19,871 bases of DNA. It comes from Sphingopyxis sp. (GTDB taxonomy: Bacteria; Pseudomonadota; Alphaproteobacteria; Sphingomonadales; Sphingomonadaceae). Positions 8,376 through 16,745 of this stretch are shown piece by piece (position 1 is the stretch's first letter; the number at the start of each line of letters is the position of its first letter). Below the pieces are notes generated by a model. It had not been told where the DNA came from. It saw nothing but the letters and a program-made list of their open reading frames with translations, and did no database searches. The DNA lies in the NCBI GenBank assembly GCA_012035435.1, contig JAAUPH010000012.1:1-19871 (forward strand), given 5' to 3'. A program made the position numbers and the translations under genes.

Positions 8376-8404
8376 ATCTTGCGCCTCTGTCAGGCACTTG
8401 GCAA
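8375..8404 (-). promoter_or_regulatory. Candidate sigma-70 type promoter of the receptor gene
   Basis: On the - strand TTGCCA (8404-8399) is followed after 18 bases by AAGATT (8380-8375). Transcription would start within or just after the palindrome at 8362-8375, leaving a leader of about 55 bases before the receptor start. The -10 match is only moderate. Confidence 0.3.
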
Positions 8405-8424
8405 CGGGCAGGCAGATTTATGAC

Positions 8425-8456
8425 AAAAATGGGCCGGGGTGTGTTGCACCCCGGCC
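8425..8456 (-). terminator. Strong intrinsic terminator between amtB and the receptor gene
   Basis: GGCCGGGGTG (8432-8441) and CACCCCGGCC (8447-8456) form a perfect 10-bp stem with a five-base loop. On the - strand it is followed by CATTTTTG. It ends transcription coming from amtB or from a small RNA starting between the two genes, and would insulate the receptor gene, whose own promoter candidate lies just downstream. Confidence 0.8.
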
Positions 8457-8600
8457 ACAGGTGGTTCGCAGGAGGAACCTCTGGAGTGATCCCATCGGGA
8501 TCACGAATTCTTTCTGGGTTGGAACCCGCCGCCGCCTTCCGTGGAGTGGAGAGGTCGTTCGGTGACGACGGGCCCAATCTCGATCATTCTTCTTGCCTCT
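8425..8600 (-). ncRNA. Candidate structured small RNA or 3'-UTR RNA downstream of amtB
   Basis: The 328-base gap between amtB and the receptor gene holds no convincing protein gene but several hairpins in a row on the - strand. One is GTCGT/ACGAC (8554-8569). A perfect 8-bp stem has arms GTGATCCC and GGGATCAC (8486-8504). A 5-bp stem GGTTC/GAACC presents the loop CTCCTGC (8463-8479), and the terminator closes the series at 8425-8456. The loop is complementary to a ribosome binding site, a feature of several alphaproteobacterial regulatory RNAs. The 5' end is not defined and no strong promoter was found, so it could be processed from the amtB transcript. A leader element for the receptor is the alternative. 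Confidence 0.35.
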
Positions 8601-8612
8601 ATTTCCGGGTCA

Positions 8613-8630
8613 CCGGGGCAAGCGCCCCGG
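8613..8630. other. GC-rich hairpin after the amtB stop codon
   Basis: CCGGGGC (8613-8619) and GCCCCGG (8624-8630) form a 7-bp stem with a four-base loop, starting 11 bases beyond the amtB stop on the - strand. There is no T tract, so it is more likely an RNA-stabilising or pausing hairpin than a full terminator; the clear terminator lies further on at 8425-8456. Confidence 0.5.
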
Positions 8631-8641
8631 CTCGAAATCGC

Positions 8642-10114
8642 TCAATAATTATAGGCGCGCTCCCCATGTTCGGCGAGGTCGAGCCCTTCGCGCTCAGCCT
8701 CGTCGGTGGGGCGCAGGCCGGTGGTCATTTTGAGGCCATAGAAGAGCACCGCCGAAACGACGCTGGTCCACAGCACCGTAGTTCCGACCGCCCACAGCTG
8801 GGTCATGAATTGGGCGCCCATGTCATATTCGGCAACCACCGCCGGAAAGACGGTGTAGTTATAATAGCTTTGCCCGCCGAGCGCCGGGTCAGCCACGATT
8901 GCGGTGCCGAGCGCGCCAACGATACCGCCGATGCCGTGCACGCCGAACACGTCGAGCGTGTCGTCATATTTGAACTTGCTCTTGATGGTCGAGATGAAGA
9001 GGTAGCAAATCGGCGAGACGATCAGGCCCAGCACAATCGCAGTCATCGGCGCGGCGAAACCACTGGCCGGGGTGATTGCGACCAGACCCGCCACCGCACC
9101 GGTGACCGCGCCAAGCAGCGACGGCTTGCCATGACGGAACTGTTCCACAAGGCACCATGACACGGCGGCGGCAGCCGTTGCAACAAAGGTGTTGAGGAAG
9201 GCCAGCGCGGCGATGCCGTTCGATTCAAGGTTCGATCCGGCGTTGAAGCCAAACCAGCCCACCCACAGCAATGATGCCCCGATCATGGTCATCGTCAGGC
9301 TGTGCGGCGGGGTTGCTTCCTTGCCAAAGCCCAGCCGGGGTCCGACGATCAGGCAGCCGATCAGACCCGCGATCCCGGCGTTAATGTGCACCACAGTGCC
9401 GCCAGCGAAGTCGAGCGCGCCCCAGCCCCACAGCAGTCCCGTGTCCGTGGGTGCATCGACCAGAAAGTCCGGACCCGCCCAATACCAAACCATGTGCGCG
9501 ATCGGGAAATAGGCAAAGGTCAGCCATAACACCGTAAAGATGATGAGCGGAGTGAATTTGATGCGCTCAGCAAAGGCCCCGACGATCAGCGCCGGGGTGA
9601 TGCAGGCAAAGGTCATCTGGAAGACAACGAAGGCATATTCGGGGATATAGACATTGTTGCTGAAGGTTGCGGCAAAGGTGGTTGCATCAACGCCCTTCAG
9701 AAACATCTTGTCGAGGCCGCCGATGAACGGCCCGCCGCTTGTAAAGGCGAGGCTATAGCCCCAGCTGACCCAGACCAGCGCCGCGACACTGACGATCATG
9801 AATACCTGCATCAACAGGCTCAGCATATTTTTGGTGCGGACGAGCCCGCCATAGAATAGCGCGAGCGCCGGGATCGACATCATCAGCACCAGTGCGGAGG
9901 ATATCAGCATCCACGTCGTGTCGCCCTTGTCGACCATTCCAGCCATTTGCTCGACCGTGGGGGCCTTGATCGGGCCGTCTGCGGCGGCGGGTGCCGCTTC
10001 GACAGGTGCAGCGGCGACTTCGGTCACGGCGTCCTGCGCCCATGCGGGCAGCGCGGCAAACAGCGACAGGCCTGCCGCCGTCCCTGCGCCCGCGATTTTG
10101 CTCATCAGCTTCAT
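8642..10114 (-). CDS. amtB: Ammonium transporter, Amt family
   Basis: The 490-residue protein has a cleavable signal peptide (ending ALPAWAQ), an Ala/Pro-rich linker and the eleven-helix Amt core. Family residues are visible: FYGGLVRTKN, the Phe gate segment FQMTFACITPALIVGAFAER, and the twin pore histidines in FAYFPIAHMVWYW and DVFGVHGIGGIVG, with GGTVVHINAGIAGL between. It brings ammonium across the inner membrane under nitrogen limitation and is closed by the GlnK trimer when nitrogen is plentiful. It starts 18 bases after the glnK stop, with AGGGGAA as ribosome binding site, so the two genes form one operon. Transcription is expected from the sigma-54 promoter ahead of glnK. Confidence 0.96.
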   Translation of the reverse strand: MKLMSKIAGAGTAAGLSLFAALPAWAQDAVTEVAAAPVEAAPAAADGPIKAPTVEQMAGMVDKGDTTWMLISSALVLMMSIPALALFYGGLVRTKNMLSLLMQVFMIVSVAALVWVSWGYSLAFTSGGPFIGGLDKMFLKGVDATTFAATFSNNVYIPEYAFVVFQMTFACITPALIVGAFAERIKFTPLIIFTVLWLTFAYFPIAHMVWYWAGPDFLVDAPTDTGLLWGWGALDFAGGTVVHINAGIAGLIGCLIVGPRLGFGKEATPPHSLTMTMIGASLLWVGWFGFNAGSNLESNGIAALAFLNTFVATAAAAVSWCLVEQFRHGKPSLLGAVTGAVAGLVAITPASGFAAPMTAIVLGLIVSPICYLFISTIKSKFKYDDTLDVFGVHGIGGIVGALGTAIVADPALGGQSYYNYTVFPAVVAEYDMGAQFMTQLWAVGTTVLWTSVVSAVLFYGLKMTTGLRPTDEAEREGLDLAEHGERAYNY

Positions 10115-10132
10115 TGCGTTCCCCTTTTGCTT

Positions 10133-11343
<1,211 letters not shown>

Positions 11344-11370
11344 GTTTCAGAGGGAATTGGGTTTCTCATA

Positions 11371-11463
11371 CCCCACCTGTCCTGAACTCGTCGAAGGATC
11401 GTCCTTTTCTTTCGGTGGTGAAAGGGAAGAACAGCCCTTCAACAAGCTCAGGGGCAGGCGGGG
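11371..11463. repeat. Inverted-repeat element, copy 1
   Basis: CCTGAACTCGTCGAAGGA (11381-11398) pairs imperfectly with CCCTTCAACAAGCTCAGG (11435-11452). Outer arms CCCCACCTG and CAGGCGGGG extend the hairpin. The interior contains a further stem around TTTCTTTC...GAAAG. A second copy lies at 16639-16730. The arm sequence resembles a high-copy extragenic repeat seen in sphingomonads. It fills most of the gap between the EEP gene start (11343) and the DUF924 gene end (11489). No transposase is nearby. Confidence 0.75.
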
Positions 11464-11488
11464 GGAGAGGGGAAATGGAGCACAGGGG

Positions 11489-12067
11489 TCAGAAGCCGAG
11501 GCCAGCAGCCAGCGCCGCAGCTTCATCCTCACGCGTCGCCCGGCCCAGTGCGGCATTGCGGTGTGGAAAGCGGCCATATTGTTCGATGACGTCGAAATGC
11601 GCCTGCGCATAGGCAAGGTAATTGTCATCGCCCAAACTGCCAATCAGGCGCAGGCTTTTGCGCTGGTCGTCCAGAACCTCGCTATGCTCGAACGGCAGAT
11701 ACAGGAACAGCCGCTGGTCGGTGCCGAAGTCTGAGTCGAATCCATGCGTCACCACACCGCGTGCGATCGCCAGTGCCAGCGGGTCGGTGGCAAAGGCGTC
11801 GGCATGGCCGCGGTGGATGTTGCGCGGAACCTGGTCGAATAGGATGACCGCCGCCAGCGCGGTGCGCGCATCCGACAAGAACATCTGCGGCGTGCCCGAG
11901 CGCAGCGTCGCATGCCATTCGGCAAAGCGCTCGGTCACTGCCGCGTCAAACTCCGCGCCGCCTTTGAACCACAAGGGCTTGGTCGCAGGATTGAACCAAT
12001 AGGCCAGCACCTGGTCGGCCCAGTCGGTCGGGACCGGCTCGACGCCCAGATCCTCCACCTCATTCAC
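11489..12067 (-). CDS. DUF924 family protein
   Basis: The 192-residue soluble protein carries the hallmarks of DUF924: VLAYWFNPATKPLWF near the N-terminus, ILFDQVPRNIHRG in the middle, LFLYLPFEHSE, and YAQAHFDVIEQYGRFPHRNA towards the C-terminus. The fold is all-helical and related to tetratricopeptide-like proteins; the biochemical role is unknown. Its start overlaps the end of the upstream PNPOx-like gene by eight bases, so the two are probably translated together. Confidence 0.85.
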   Translation of the reverse strand: MNEVEDLGVEPVPTDWADQVLAYWFNPATKPLWFKGGAEFDAAVTERFAEWHATLRSGTPQMFLSDARTALAAVILFDQVPRNIHRGHADAFATDPLALAIARGVVTHGFDSDFGTDQRLFLYLPFEHSEVLDDQRKSLRLIGSLGDDNYLAYAQAHFDVIEQYGRFPHRNAALGRATREDEAAALAAGLGF

Positions 12068-12614
12068 CGGCGATATACCGGTCGGTGGCCCGCGTCGGCA
12101 GGCCGTCGATGCTGCGCGTGCGAAGGGCCATTTTCGCCTCCCACTGCGCCGGATCGCTTTGCCGGTGCGCTTTCTTTAGCGTTTCGCGCTCCCGCTCCAG
12201 CGTCATCATCGGCACGCCCCAGCCGCAGCTGGTTTGCACGCTGTCAACGTCAATCAGGAAAATCTGCCGTGTACCGGGAAGCAAGGTGAAGTGCGCGGCG
12301 AGCGCGCCCCACTCCGCATCCTGCGGCAACACCGCCCGCCCGCGCCCATAGATGCGCAGGATCAGGGCGCTCCGGTCAAAGGCATTGAACATGATCGTGA
12401 TCCGGCCATCCGCCGCCAGATGTGCGTGCGTTTCATTGCCCGACCCGCCAAGGTCGAGATAGGCGACCTGTTTGTCGCTGAGCGTGCGAAAGGCGTCATA
12501 CCCCTTGGGCGACAGGTTGATCCGCCCATCGCGCGCGGCGGTTGCGACGAAGAACATCGGTTGCGCGGCGATGAATGCGCGGTGCTTGTCGGTCAGATGG
12601 TCAGTGAATTCCAC
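12060..12614 (-). CDS. Pyridoxamine 5'-phosphate oxidase-like FMN-binding split-barrel protein
   Basis: The protein of about 184 residues begins (M)EFTDHLTDKHRAFIAAQPMFFVATAA, followed by GRINLSPKGYDAF, VAYLDLGGSGNETHAHL and GRITIMFNAFDR. These are typical of the split-barrel flavin proteins that reduce or oxidise small molecules with FMN or F420. The true PNPOx substrate residues are not evident, so vitamin B6 synthesis should not be assumed. GTG 12614 was chosen because the family start follows immediately and it lies two bases past the tldD stop; upstream in-frame starts would overlap tldD. The position suggests co-transcription with tldD and DUF924. Confidence 0.82.
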   Translation of the reverse strand: MEFTDHLTDKHRAFIAAQPMFFVATAARDGRINLSPKGYDAFRTLSDKQVAYLDLGGSGNETHAHLAADGRITIMFNAFDRSALILRIYGRGRAVLPQDAEWGALAAHFTLLPGTRQIFLIDVDSVQTSCGWGVPMMTLERERETLKKAHRQSDPAQWEAKMALRTRSIDGLPTRATDRYIAGE

Positions 12615-12616
12615 GA

Positions 12617-14062
12617 CTACGCCGTCCCGCCGACCGTCAACCCTTCGACCAACAGGCTGGGCTGGCCCACCCCGGCGGGGACGCTCTGTCCGCCCTTGCC
12701 GCAAATGCCGATGCCTTCATCGATCGCCATATCATTGCCGATGCCGGTTACGCGCGTGAGCACGCTCGGCCCGTCCCCAATCAGCGTTGCGCCCTTGATC
12801 GGGTCGCCCAGCTTGCCGTTCTTGACCTTATAGGCCTCGGTGCAACTGAACACGAATTTGCCCGACACGATATCGACCTGACCGCCGCCAAAGCTGCGCG
12901 CGAAAATGCCGTCTTTGATGCGGCTCAGCAACTCGCCCGGATCATCGTTGCCGCCGCGCATGAAGGTGTTGGTCATCCGGGGCATCGGGGCATGGGCATA
13001 GGATTCGCGGCGGCCATTGCCGGTCGGCGCGACGCCCATCAGCCGCGCATTCAGCCGATCCTGCATATACATTTTGAGGACGCCGTCCTCGATCAGCACA
13101 TTCTCCTGCGTCGGCGTGCCTTCGTCATCGATACTTAGCGACCCGCGCCGTCCGCCTTCGGCCACCGGGCTCGCCATGCTGCCATCGTCGATCACAGTCA
13201 CGCCCGGCGCGGCAACGCGCTCGCCGATGCGCCCCGAAAAGGCGCTGGTGCCCTTGCGGTTGAAATCGCCTTCAAGTCCATGGCCCACCGCCTCGTGAAG
13301 CAATACGCCGGGCCAGCCGGGGCCAAGCAGCACGGTAAACTCGCCTGCGGGCGCATCGACCGCGCGCAGATTGACCAGCGCCTGCGCCAGCGCCTCGTCG
13401 ATACAGCGCTGCCACTGGTCCTCGGCGAAAAGATGGTCGTACATGTACCGTCCGCCGATACCAAAGAAGCCCGACTCGCGGCGGTCGCCCTCTTCCACTA
13501 CGATGCTGACGTTGAGCCGCACGAGCGGGCGCACATCGGTCGCGATAAAGCCATCGGCGCGGACGATCTCGACCACGGACCAGCTTGCCGACAGGCCCAC
13601 ACTGACCTGCGCAATACGCGGATCGCGCGCGCGCGCCGCAGCGTCGACTTGCTGACACAGCGCAACTTTCTGCGCGAAGGGGATCAGGTCGAGCGGATTG
13701 GCATCGCCATAGAGCCGCTGGTTTGTTCGTGCAGGGGGAGCGGCTGGCGGGCTGGTCGCAGGATCGAGCAGCGCGAGCGTCTCGGCGGCGCGGCGGATCG
13801 CGGGCGCGCTCAGATCACTGGCATGGGCAAAACCCGTCATCTCGCCCGATACCGCGCGCAGCCCGAACCCGGCCTCGGTCGAATAATCGGCGGTTTTGAG
13901 GCGGCCATCGTCAAAACCAAAACTCTCGGTCGCGCGATACTGCAGGTACAACTCGCCGTCATCGGCACGCGCGAGCGCCTCGGCGGTCAGTTTTTGCGCC
14001 AGATCGGGGTCAAGCGCGTCGGCGCGGTAGAGGAAGCGGCGGGGATCGGAAAGCTGGGTCAT
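12617..14062 (-). CDS. tldD: Metalloprotease TldD
   Basis: The 481-residue protein matches TldD over its full length. The zinc-binding motif HEAVGHGLEGD spans residues 256-266 (His 256, Glu 257, His 261), and the further zinc ligand is expected in the segment FVFSCTEAYKV. The N-terminal part carries DDGRLKTADYSTEAGFGLRAV. TldD forms a heterodimer with TldE/PmbA that degrades unfolded peptides and matures some modified peptides such as microcin B17. The partner pmbA is not in this window. The next gene starts two bases after its stop. Confidence 0.95.
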   Translation of the reverse strand: MTQLSDPRRFLYRADALDPDLAQKLTAEALARADDGELYLQYRATESFGFDDGRLKTADYSTEAGFGLRAVSGEMTGFAHASDLSAPAIRRAAETLALLDPATSPPAAPPARTNQRLYGDANPLDLIPFAQKVALCQQVDAAARARDPRIAQVSVGLSASWSVVEIVRADGFIATDVRPLVRLNVSIVVEEGDRRESGFFGIGGRYMYDHLFAEDQWQRCIDEALAQALVNLRAVDAPAGEFTVLLGPGWPGVLLHEAVGHGLEGDFNRKGTSAFSGRIGERVAAPGVTVIDDGSMASPVAEGGRRGSLSIDDEGTPTQENVLIEDGVLKMYMQDRLNARLMGVAPTGNGRRESYAHAPMPRMTNTFMRGGNDDPGELLSRIKDGIFARSFGGGQVDIVSGKFVFSCTEAYKVKNGKLGDPIKGATLIGDGPSVLTRVTGIGNDMAIDEGIGICGKGGQSVPAGVGQPSLLVEGLTVGGTA

Positions 14063-14114
14063 ACCGCTGATATAGGACAGCGGCGACGCGATACCAGCGC
14101 CTTATTTGGCCCGG

Positions 14115-14130
14115 TCGGCGACTTCGCCGA
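14115..14130. other. Palindrome between the zinc-finger gene and tldD
   Basis: TCGGCGA and TCGCCGA are perfect arms with a two-base centre, lying immediately 3' of the zf-CHCC stop codon and 53 bases before the tldD start. There is no T tract on the - strand, so termination is doubtful. It might be a 3' hairpin or a regulator site ahead of tldD. Confidence 0.35.
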
Positions 14131-14331
14131 TTATTTCTCGGTGTCGGCAACCCCGCCGATCAGGATGAACCTCCGGTCGCAATAGCCGCAGTCGGCAAAG
14201 CCCAGATCGGGATCGATTTCCAGCCAGACGCGCGGGTGGCCCAGCGCGGCATCGTGCAAGCCATCGCCGGTGCCGTCACAGGCAATGCGGGTCTTGGCAA
14301 CGCGGAATGTTTCGGGCGCTTGAATGGGCAT
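14131..14331 (-). CDS. Small zf-CHCC zinc-finger protein
   Basis: The 66-residue protein begins MPIQAPETFRVAKTRIACDG. Its metal-binding pattern is Cys (ACDG), His (LGHPRVWLEID) and CxxC (DCGYCDRRF), matching the zf-CHCC family. Bacterial members resemble the C-terminal domain of the mitochondrial complex I subunit NDUFS6 and are common in alphaproteobacteria. A role in respiratory complex assembly is an inference from that similarity. It lies between DUF4402 genes and tldD with short gaps. Confidence 0.88.
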   Translation of the reverse strand: MPIQAPETFRVAKTRIACDGTGDGLHDAALGHPRVWLEIDPDLGFADCGYCDRRFILIGGVADTEK

Positions 14332-14374
14332 GGAGGGCGCATAGCAAGCCGTGCGACGCGGTGCAATCAGCCGC

Positions 14375-14929
14375 TTACTGATAATTGACGGTGACGGTGA
14401 AGCTGCCTTGATACTCCCCTTCAGGCTGGTTTCTGGCGACGGCCAGCGTCGCGCCCATTCGGAAGGTGAAATTGCCGCCTGCGCCGATAATGCGGTACTG
14501 GTTGGCGGCGATGCGGCGCAGCCCGGACGTGGTGCCGAGCGACCAACTGCGTGCGCGCATGCGCGGCCCCGGCCCGGTTAGCCATACGGTCGTCGGCCGG
14601 GTGATGACAACGATCTGATTCAGTGTGCCCTGCCCGCTCGTCCGGCTTGCACCATGAGTAGCGCCGAAGACCAGCGCCCCGCCGCCCGGAGTCGCGGTGT
14701 CATTAAGATTAATCCGCACCGTCGAGTTGCGGGTGGTGCTCGGCAAGATTGTGCCGAAGCTAAGGTCCTGCCCGACCGTCAAGGTGATGGGACGCAATAT
14801 GCGGGCGCGCGATGCCGCATCCTCTTCGGCGGCGATGGCCGTGCTCGCCGGGCCGAAGATCGCCAGTGCCCCTGTGAACAGGGCAGCCAGTCGGGTCCGA
14901 CGGCGGATAATATGATGTGCTGGTCCCAC
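14375..14929 (-). CDS. Secreted DUF4402-domain protein, second copy
   Basis: The 184-residue protein starts at GTG 14929 and has a signal peptide (TRLAALFTGALAIFG...AIAAEED). The DUF4402 beta-sandwich follows: ARILRPITLTVGQDLSFGTI, a central LTGPGPRMRARSWSLG and the end NQPEGEYQGSFTVTVNYQ. DUF4402 proteins are exported and often found near pilus-like or surface structures; the role is uncertain. It shares layout and motifs with the upstream paralogue at 15014-15580 (LTGPGPxMRxxSxxxG, QPEGEYxGxxxxTxNY), indicating tandem duplication. The 84-base gap between the two shows no clear promoter. Confidence 0.83.
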   Translation of the reverse strand: MGPAHHIIRRRTRLAALFTGALAIFGPASTAIAAEEDAASRARILRPITLTVGQDLSFGTILPSTTRNSTVRINLNDTATPGGGALVFGATHGASRTSGQGTLNQIVVITRPTTVWLTGPGPRMRARSWSLGTTSGLRRIAANQYRIIGAGGNFTFRMGATLAVARNQPEGEYQGSFTVTVNYQ

Positions 14930-15013
14930 AGCACAGCGATTGCCACGGGATAGGTTAAGGGCGGGTGCTGGGATTAGCCTAATGCGCGGTAAACAATTAC
15001 CCCGCTGGGCCGA

Positions 15014-15580
15014 TCAAATATAGTTGAGAGTGATCGAATAGGTGCCGCTATATTCGCCCTCGGGCTGTCCGGCGCCAACGTCAAGGATTGCACCGACGGG
15101 GAAGTTGAACGCGCCGGTTGCGCTGGTGATGCGGAACCGCAGCGGCGCGGTCGATAGGATGGCGGTCGGCGAACTGCCGATTTCAAAGCTGTGTACCCGC
15201 ATGCTTGGCCCCGGCCCTGTCAGCAAGATGGCGTTGGCGGAAACTGAAATCGCGACCTGCTGATTGCGCCGCCCCAGCCCGGCGAACCGCGACGGCTGGT
15301 GCGTATTGCCAACCAGCACAATGCCGTTGGTCGCGGTGCGGGCGCCATTGGGCTGCAATCGCACCGTACCTGCGGCCGTCGGATTGGGGACGATGTCGCC
15401 AAAATGCAGCTCGTCAACGATGAAAAAGCTAAGCGGGCGTAGCAGGATGACTTGAGCCGTGCCGTCCGCGCTTGCCGATTGCGCGGCGGCGGCGGGCGCC
15501 AATGCGGTCGCCCCGCCCGCCAGCAGCGCTGCCATAGCCGCGCGAATTGCGGCTGCTTTCGGAAATGGTCTGGTCCCCAT
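15014..15580 (-). CDS. Secreted DUF4402-domain protein, first copy
   Basis: The 188-residue protein has a signal peptide (AAMAALLAGGATALAPAAAAQ) followed by a DUF4402 domain: AQVILLRPLSFFIVDELHFGDI, IVLVGNTHQP, ILLTGPGPSMRVHSFEIG and the C-terminal GQPEGEYSGTYSITLNYI. It is probably exported to the periplasm or cell surface. It is paralogous to the following gene. ATG 15580 gives an N-terminus suited to export, although no strong ribosome binding site is visible. A good promoter match lies just upstream. Confidence 0.83.
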   Translation of the reverse strand: MGTRPFPKAAAIRAAMAALLAGGATALAPAAAAQSASADGTAQVILLRPLSFFIVDELHFGDIVPNPTAAGTVRLQPNGARTATNGIVLVGNTHQPSRFAGLGRRNQQVAISVSANAILLTGPGPSMRVHSFEIGSSPTAILSTAPLRFRITSATGAFNFPVGAILDVGAGQPEGEYSGTYSITLNYI

Positions 15581-15592
15581 GATGGGTCCGAA

Positions 15593-15621
15593 TTAGCAAA
15601 ATACCGTTTCGGTTGTGTCAA
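15593..15621 (-). promoter_or_regulatory. Sigma-70 type promoter for the DUF4402 pair
   Basis: On the - strand TTGACA (15621-15616) is followed after 17 bases by TGCTAA (15598-15593). The -35 box is perfect and the -10 box fair. Transcription would begin a few bases before the start at 15580, giving a very short leader. The remainder of this 124-base divergent gap (15581-15704) would hold the promoter of the ABC gene, which I cannot place. Confidence 0.5.
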
Positions 15622-15704
15622 CGCTTATGGTTAATGATCACTTGTTGCTTGCCGCCCGGTAAAGCCCTTTCATCCCGGCGCACGGCTCGCTAAGCGACGT
15701 TCCC

Positions 15705-16621
15705 ATGACTCAGTCCGCCATCGTCATCCGTGACCTCGTCAAAACCTATGCCGGGGCAAACAGGCGCTCGCGGGCGTCAGTTTCGACGTGCCGCGCGGCC
15801 AGATTTTCGGGCTGCTTGGCCCCAATGGCGCGGGCAAATCGACATTGATCAACATCTTGTCGGGGATGGTGCGCAAGACCGACGGAACCGCCGAAATTTG
15901 GGGTTTCGACATCGACGAGCATCCCCGCAATGCCAAGAACAGCATTGGCATCGTGCCGCAGGAAATTGTGTTCGATCCCTTTTTCACGCCGCTGGAGACG
16001 CTGGAGCTGGTCGCGGGGCTCTACGGGGTGCCGCGCGCCAAACGGCGTAGCATGGAGCTGCTCGATGCGGTCGGGCTGGCCGATAAGGCCAATGCCTATG
16101 CTCGCACGCTGTCGGGGGGCATGAAGCGGCGGCTGCTGGTGGCCAAGGCGATGGTCCATTCGCCGCCAGTGATCGTGCTCGACGAACCAACCGCGGGGGT
16201 CGATATCGAGCTGCGTCAACAGCTCTGGTCCTATGTGAAGTCGCTTAATGATCGCGGCGTGACGGTGGTGCTCACGACGCACTATCTGGAGGAAGCGGAA
16301 CAGCTGTGTGACCGCATCGCCATCATCAATCATGGCCAGCTGATCGCCAACAAGCCGACGCGCGAGCTCGTCGATATGGCGCGCGAGAAGGTGGTGGTGT
16401 TGACGCTCGATGCCGATATCGCGCACCTTCCCGCGCATGATTGCTTCGAGAAAGTCGAGAGCGGCGGCGCGCGGACGCTGACCATCACCTACAACAAGGA
16501 TCGCACCAACGCCGGTGAAGTGCTGGGCGCGGTGCAGGCGCAGGGGCATCGCATCGTCGATGTATCGACGCGCGAAGCGGACTTGGAGGATGTGTTCCTC
16601 AACCTGACGCGGGCGGCATAA
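15705..16621 (+). CDS. ABC-2 type transporter ATP-binding protein (frameshifted in this sequence)
   Basis: The start ATG at 15705 gives MTQSAIVIRDLVKTYAG, the normal opening of the family. The frame then breaks at the GGGG run 15753-15756. Adding one G restores KQALAGVSFDVPRGQIFGLLG, and the corrected protein has 305 residues. The ATPase core is complete: Walker A GPNGAGKST, signature LSGGMKRR, Walker B VIVLDEPTAGVD and switch His in LTTHYLEEAEQLCDRI. It would energise an ABC-2 membrane exporter, but no permease gene follows; the next items are a repeat element and nadB. The partner must be encoded elsewhere. If the frameshift were real, the remaining open frame from GTG 15788 would lack the first strand of the nucleotide-binding domain. 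Confidence 0.85.
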
Positions 16622-16638
16622 CCGGCACCTGCGTGCCA

Positions 16639-16730
16639 CCCCGTCCATCCTGAGCTTGTCGAAGGACTGTTCTTTTCTTTACAACGGCAAAAGCCAATAT
16701 GGCCCTTCGACAAGCTGAGGGCAGGCGGGG
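16639..16730. repeat. Inverted-repeat element, copy 2
   Basis: CCTGAGCTTGTCGAAGGA (16649-16666) pairs with CCCTTCGACAAGCTGAGG (16703-16720) with only terminal and one internal mismatch. GC-rich outer arms are visible (CCCC... and ...CAGGCGGGG). It lies between the ABC gene stop and the nadB start, ending 15 bases before the latter. The arms are nearly identical to copy 1 at 11371-11463, whereas the interiors differ. Confidence 0.75.
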
Positions 16731-16745
16731 TAGGAAAAACTGGTT

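Noticed and set aside
8425..8641. Cobalamin or other known riboswitch ahead of the receptor gene
   Set aside because: I could not find a B12 box or another riboswitch core I recognise; only generic hairpins and a terminator are visible.
8420..9160. Open frame on the + strand from the amtB/receptor gap into amtB
   Set aside because: Most of it is antisense to amtB, and the non-overlapping part coincides with hairpins; the predicted protein resembles nothing known to me.
15746..16648. Long antisense open frame across the ABC ATPase gene
   Set aside because: The + strand has all ABC ATPase motifs; the antisense translation is His/Arg-rich and featureless.
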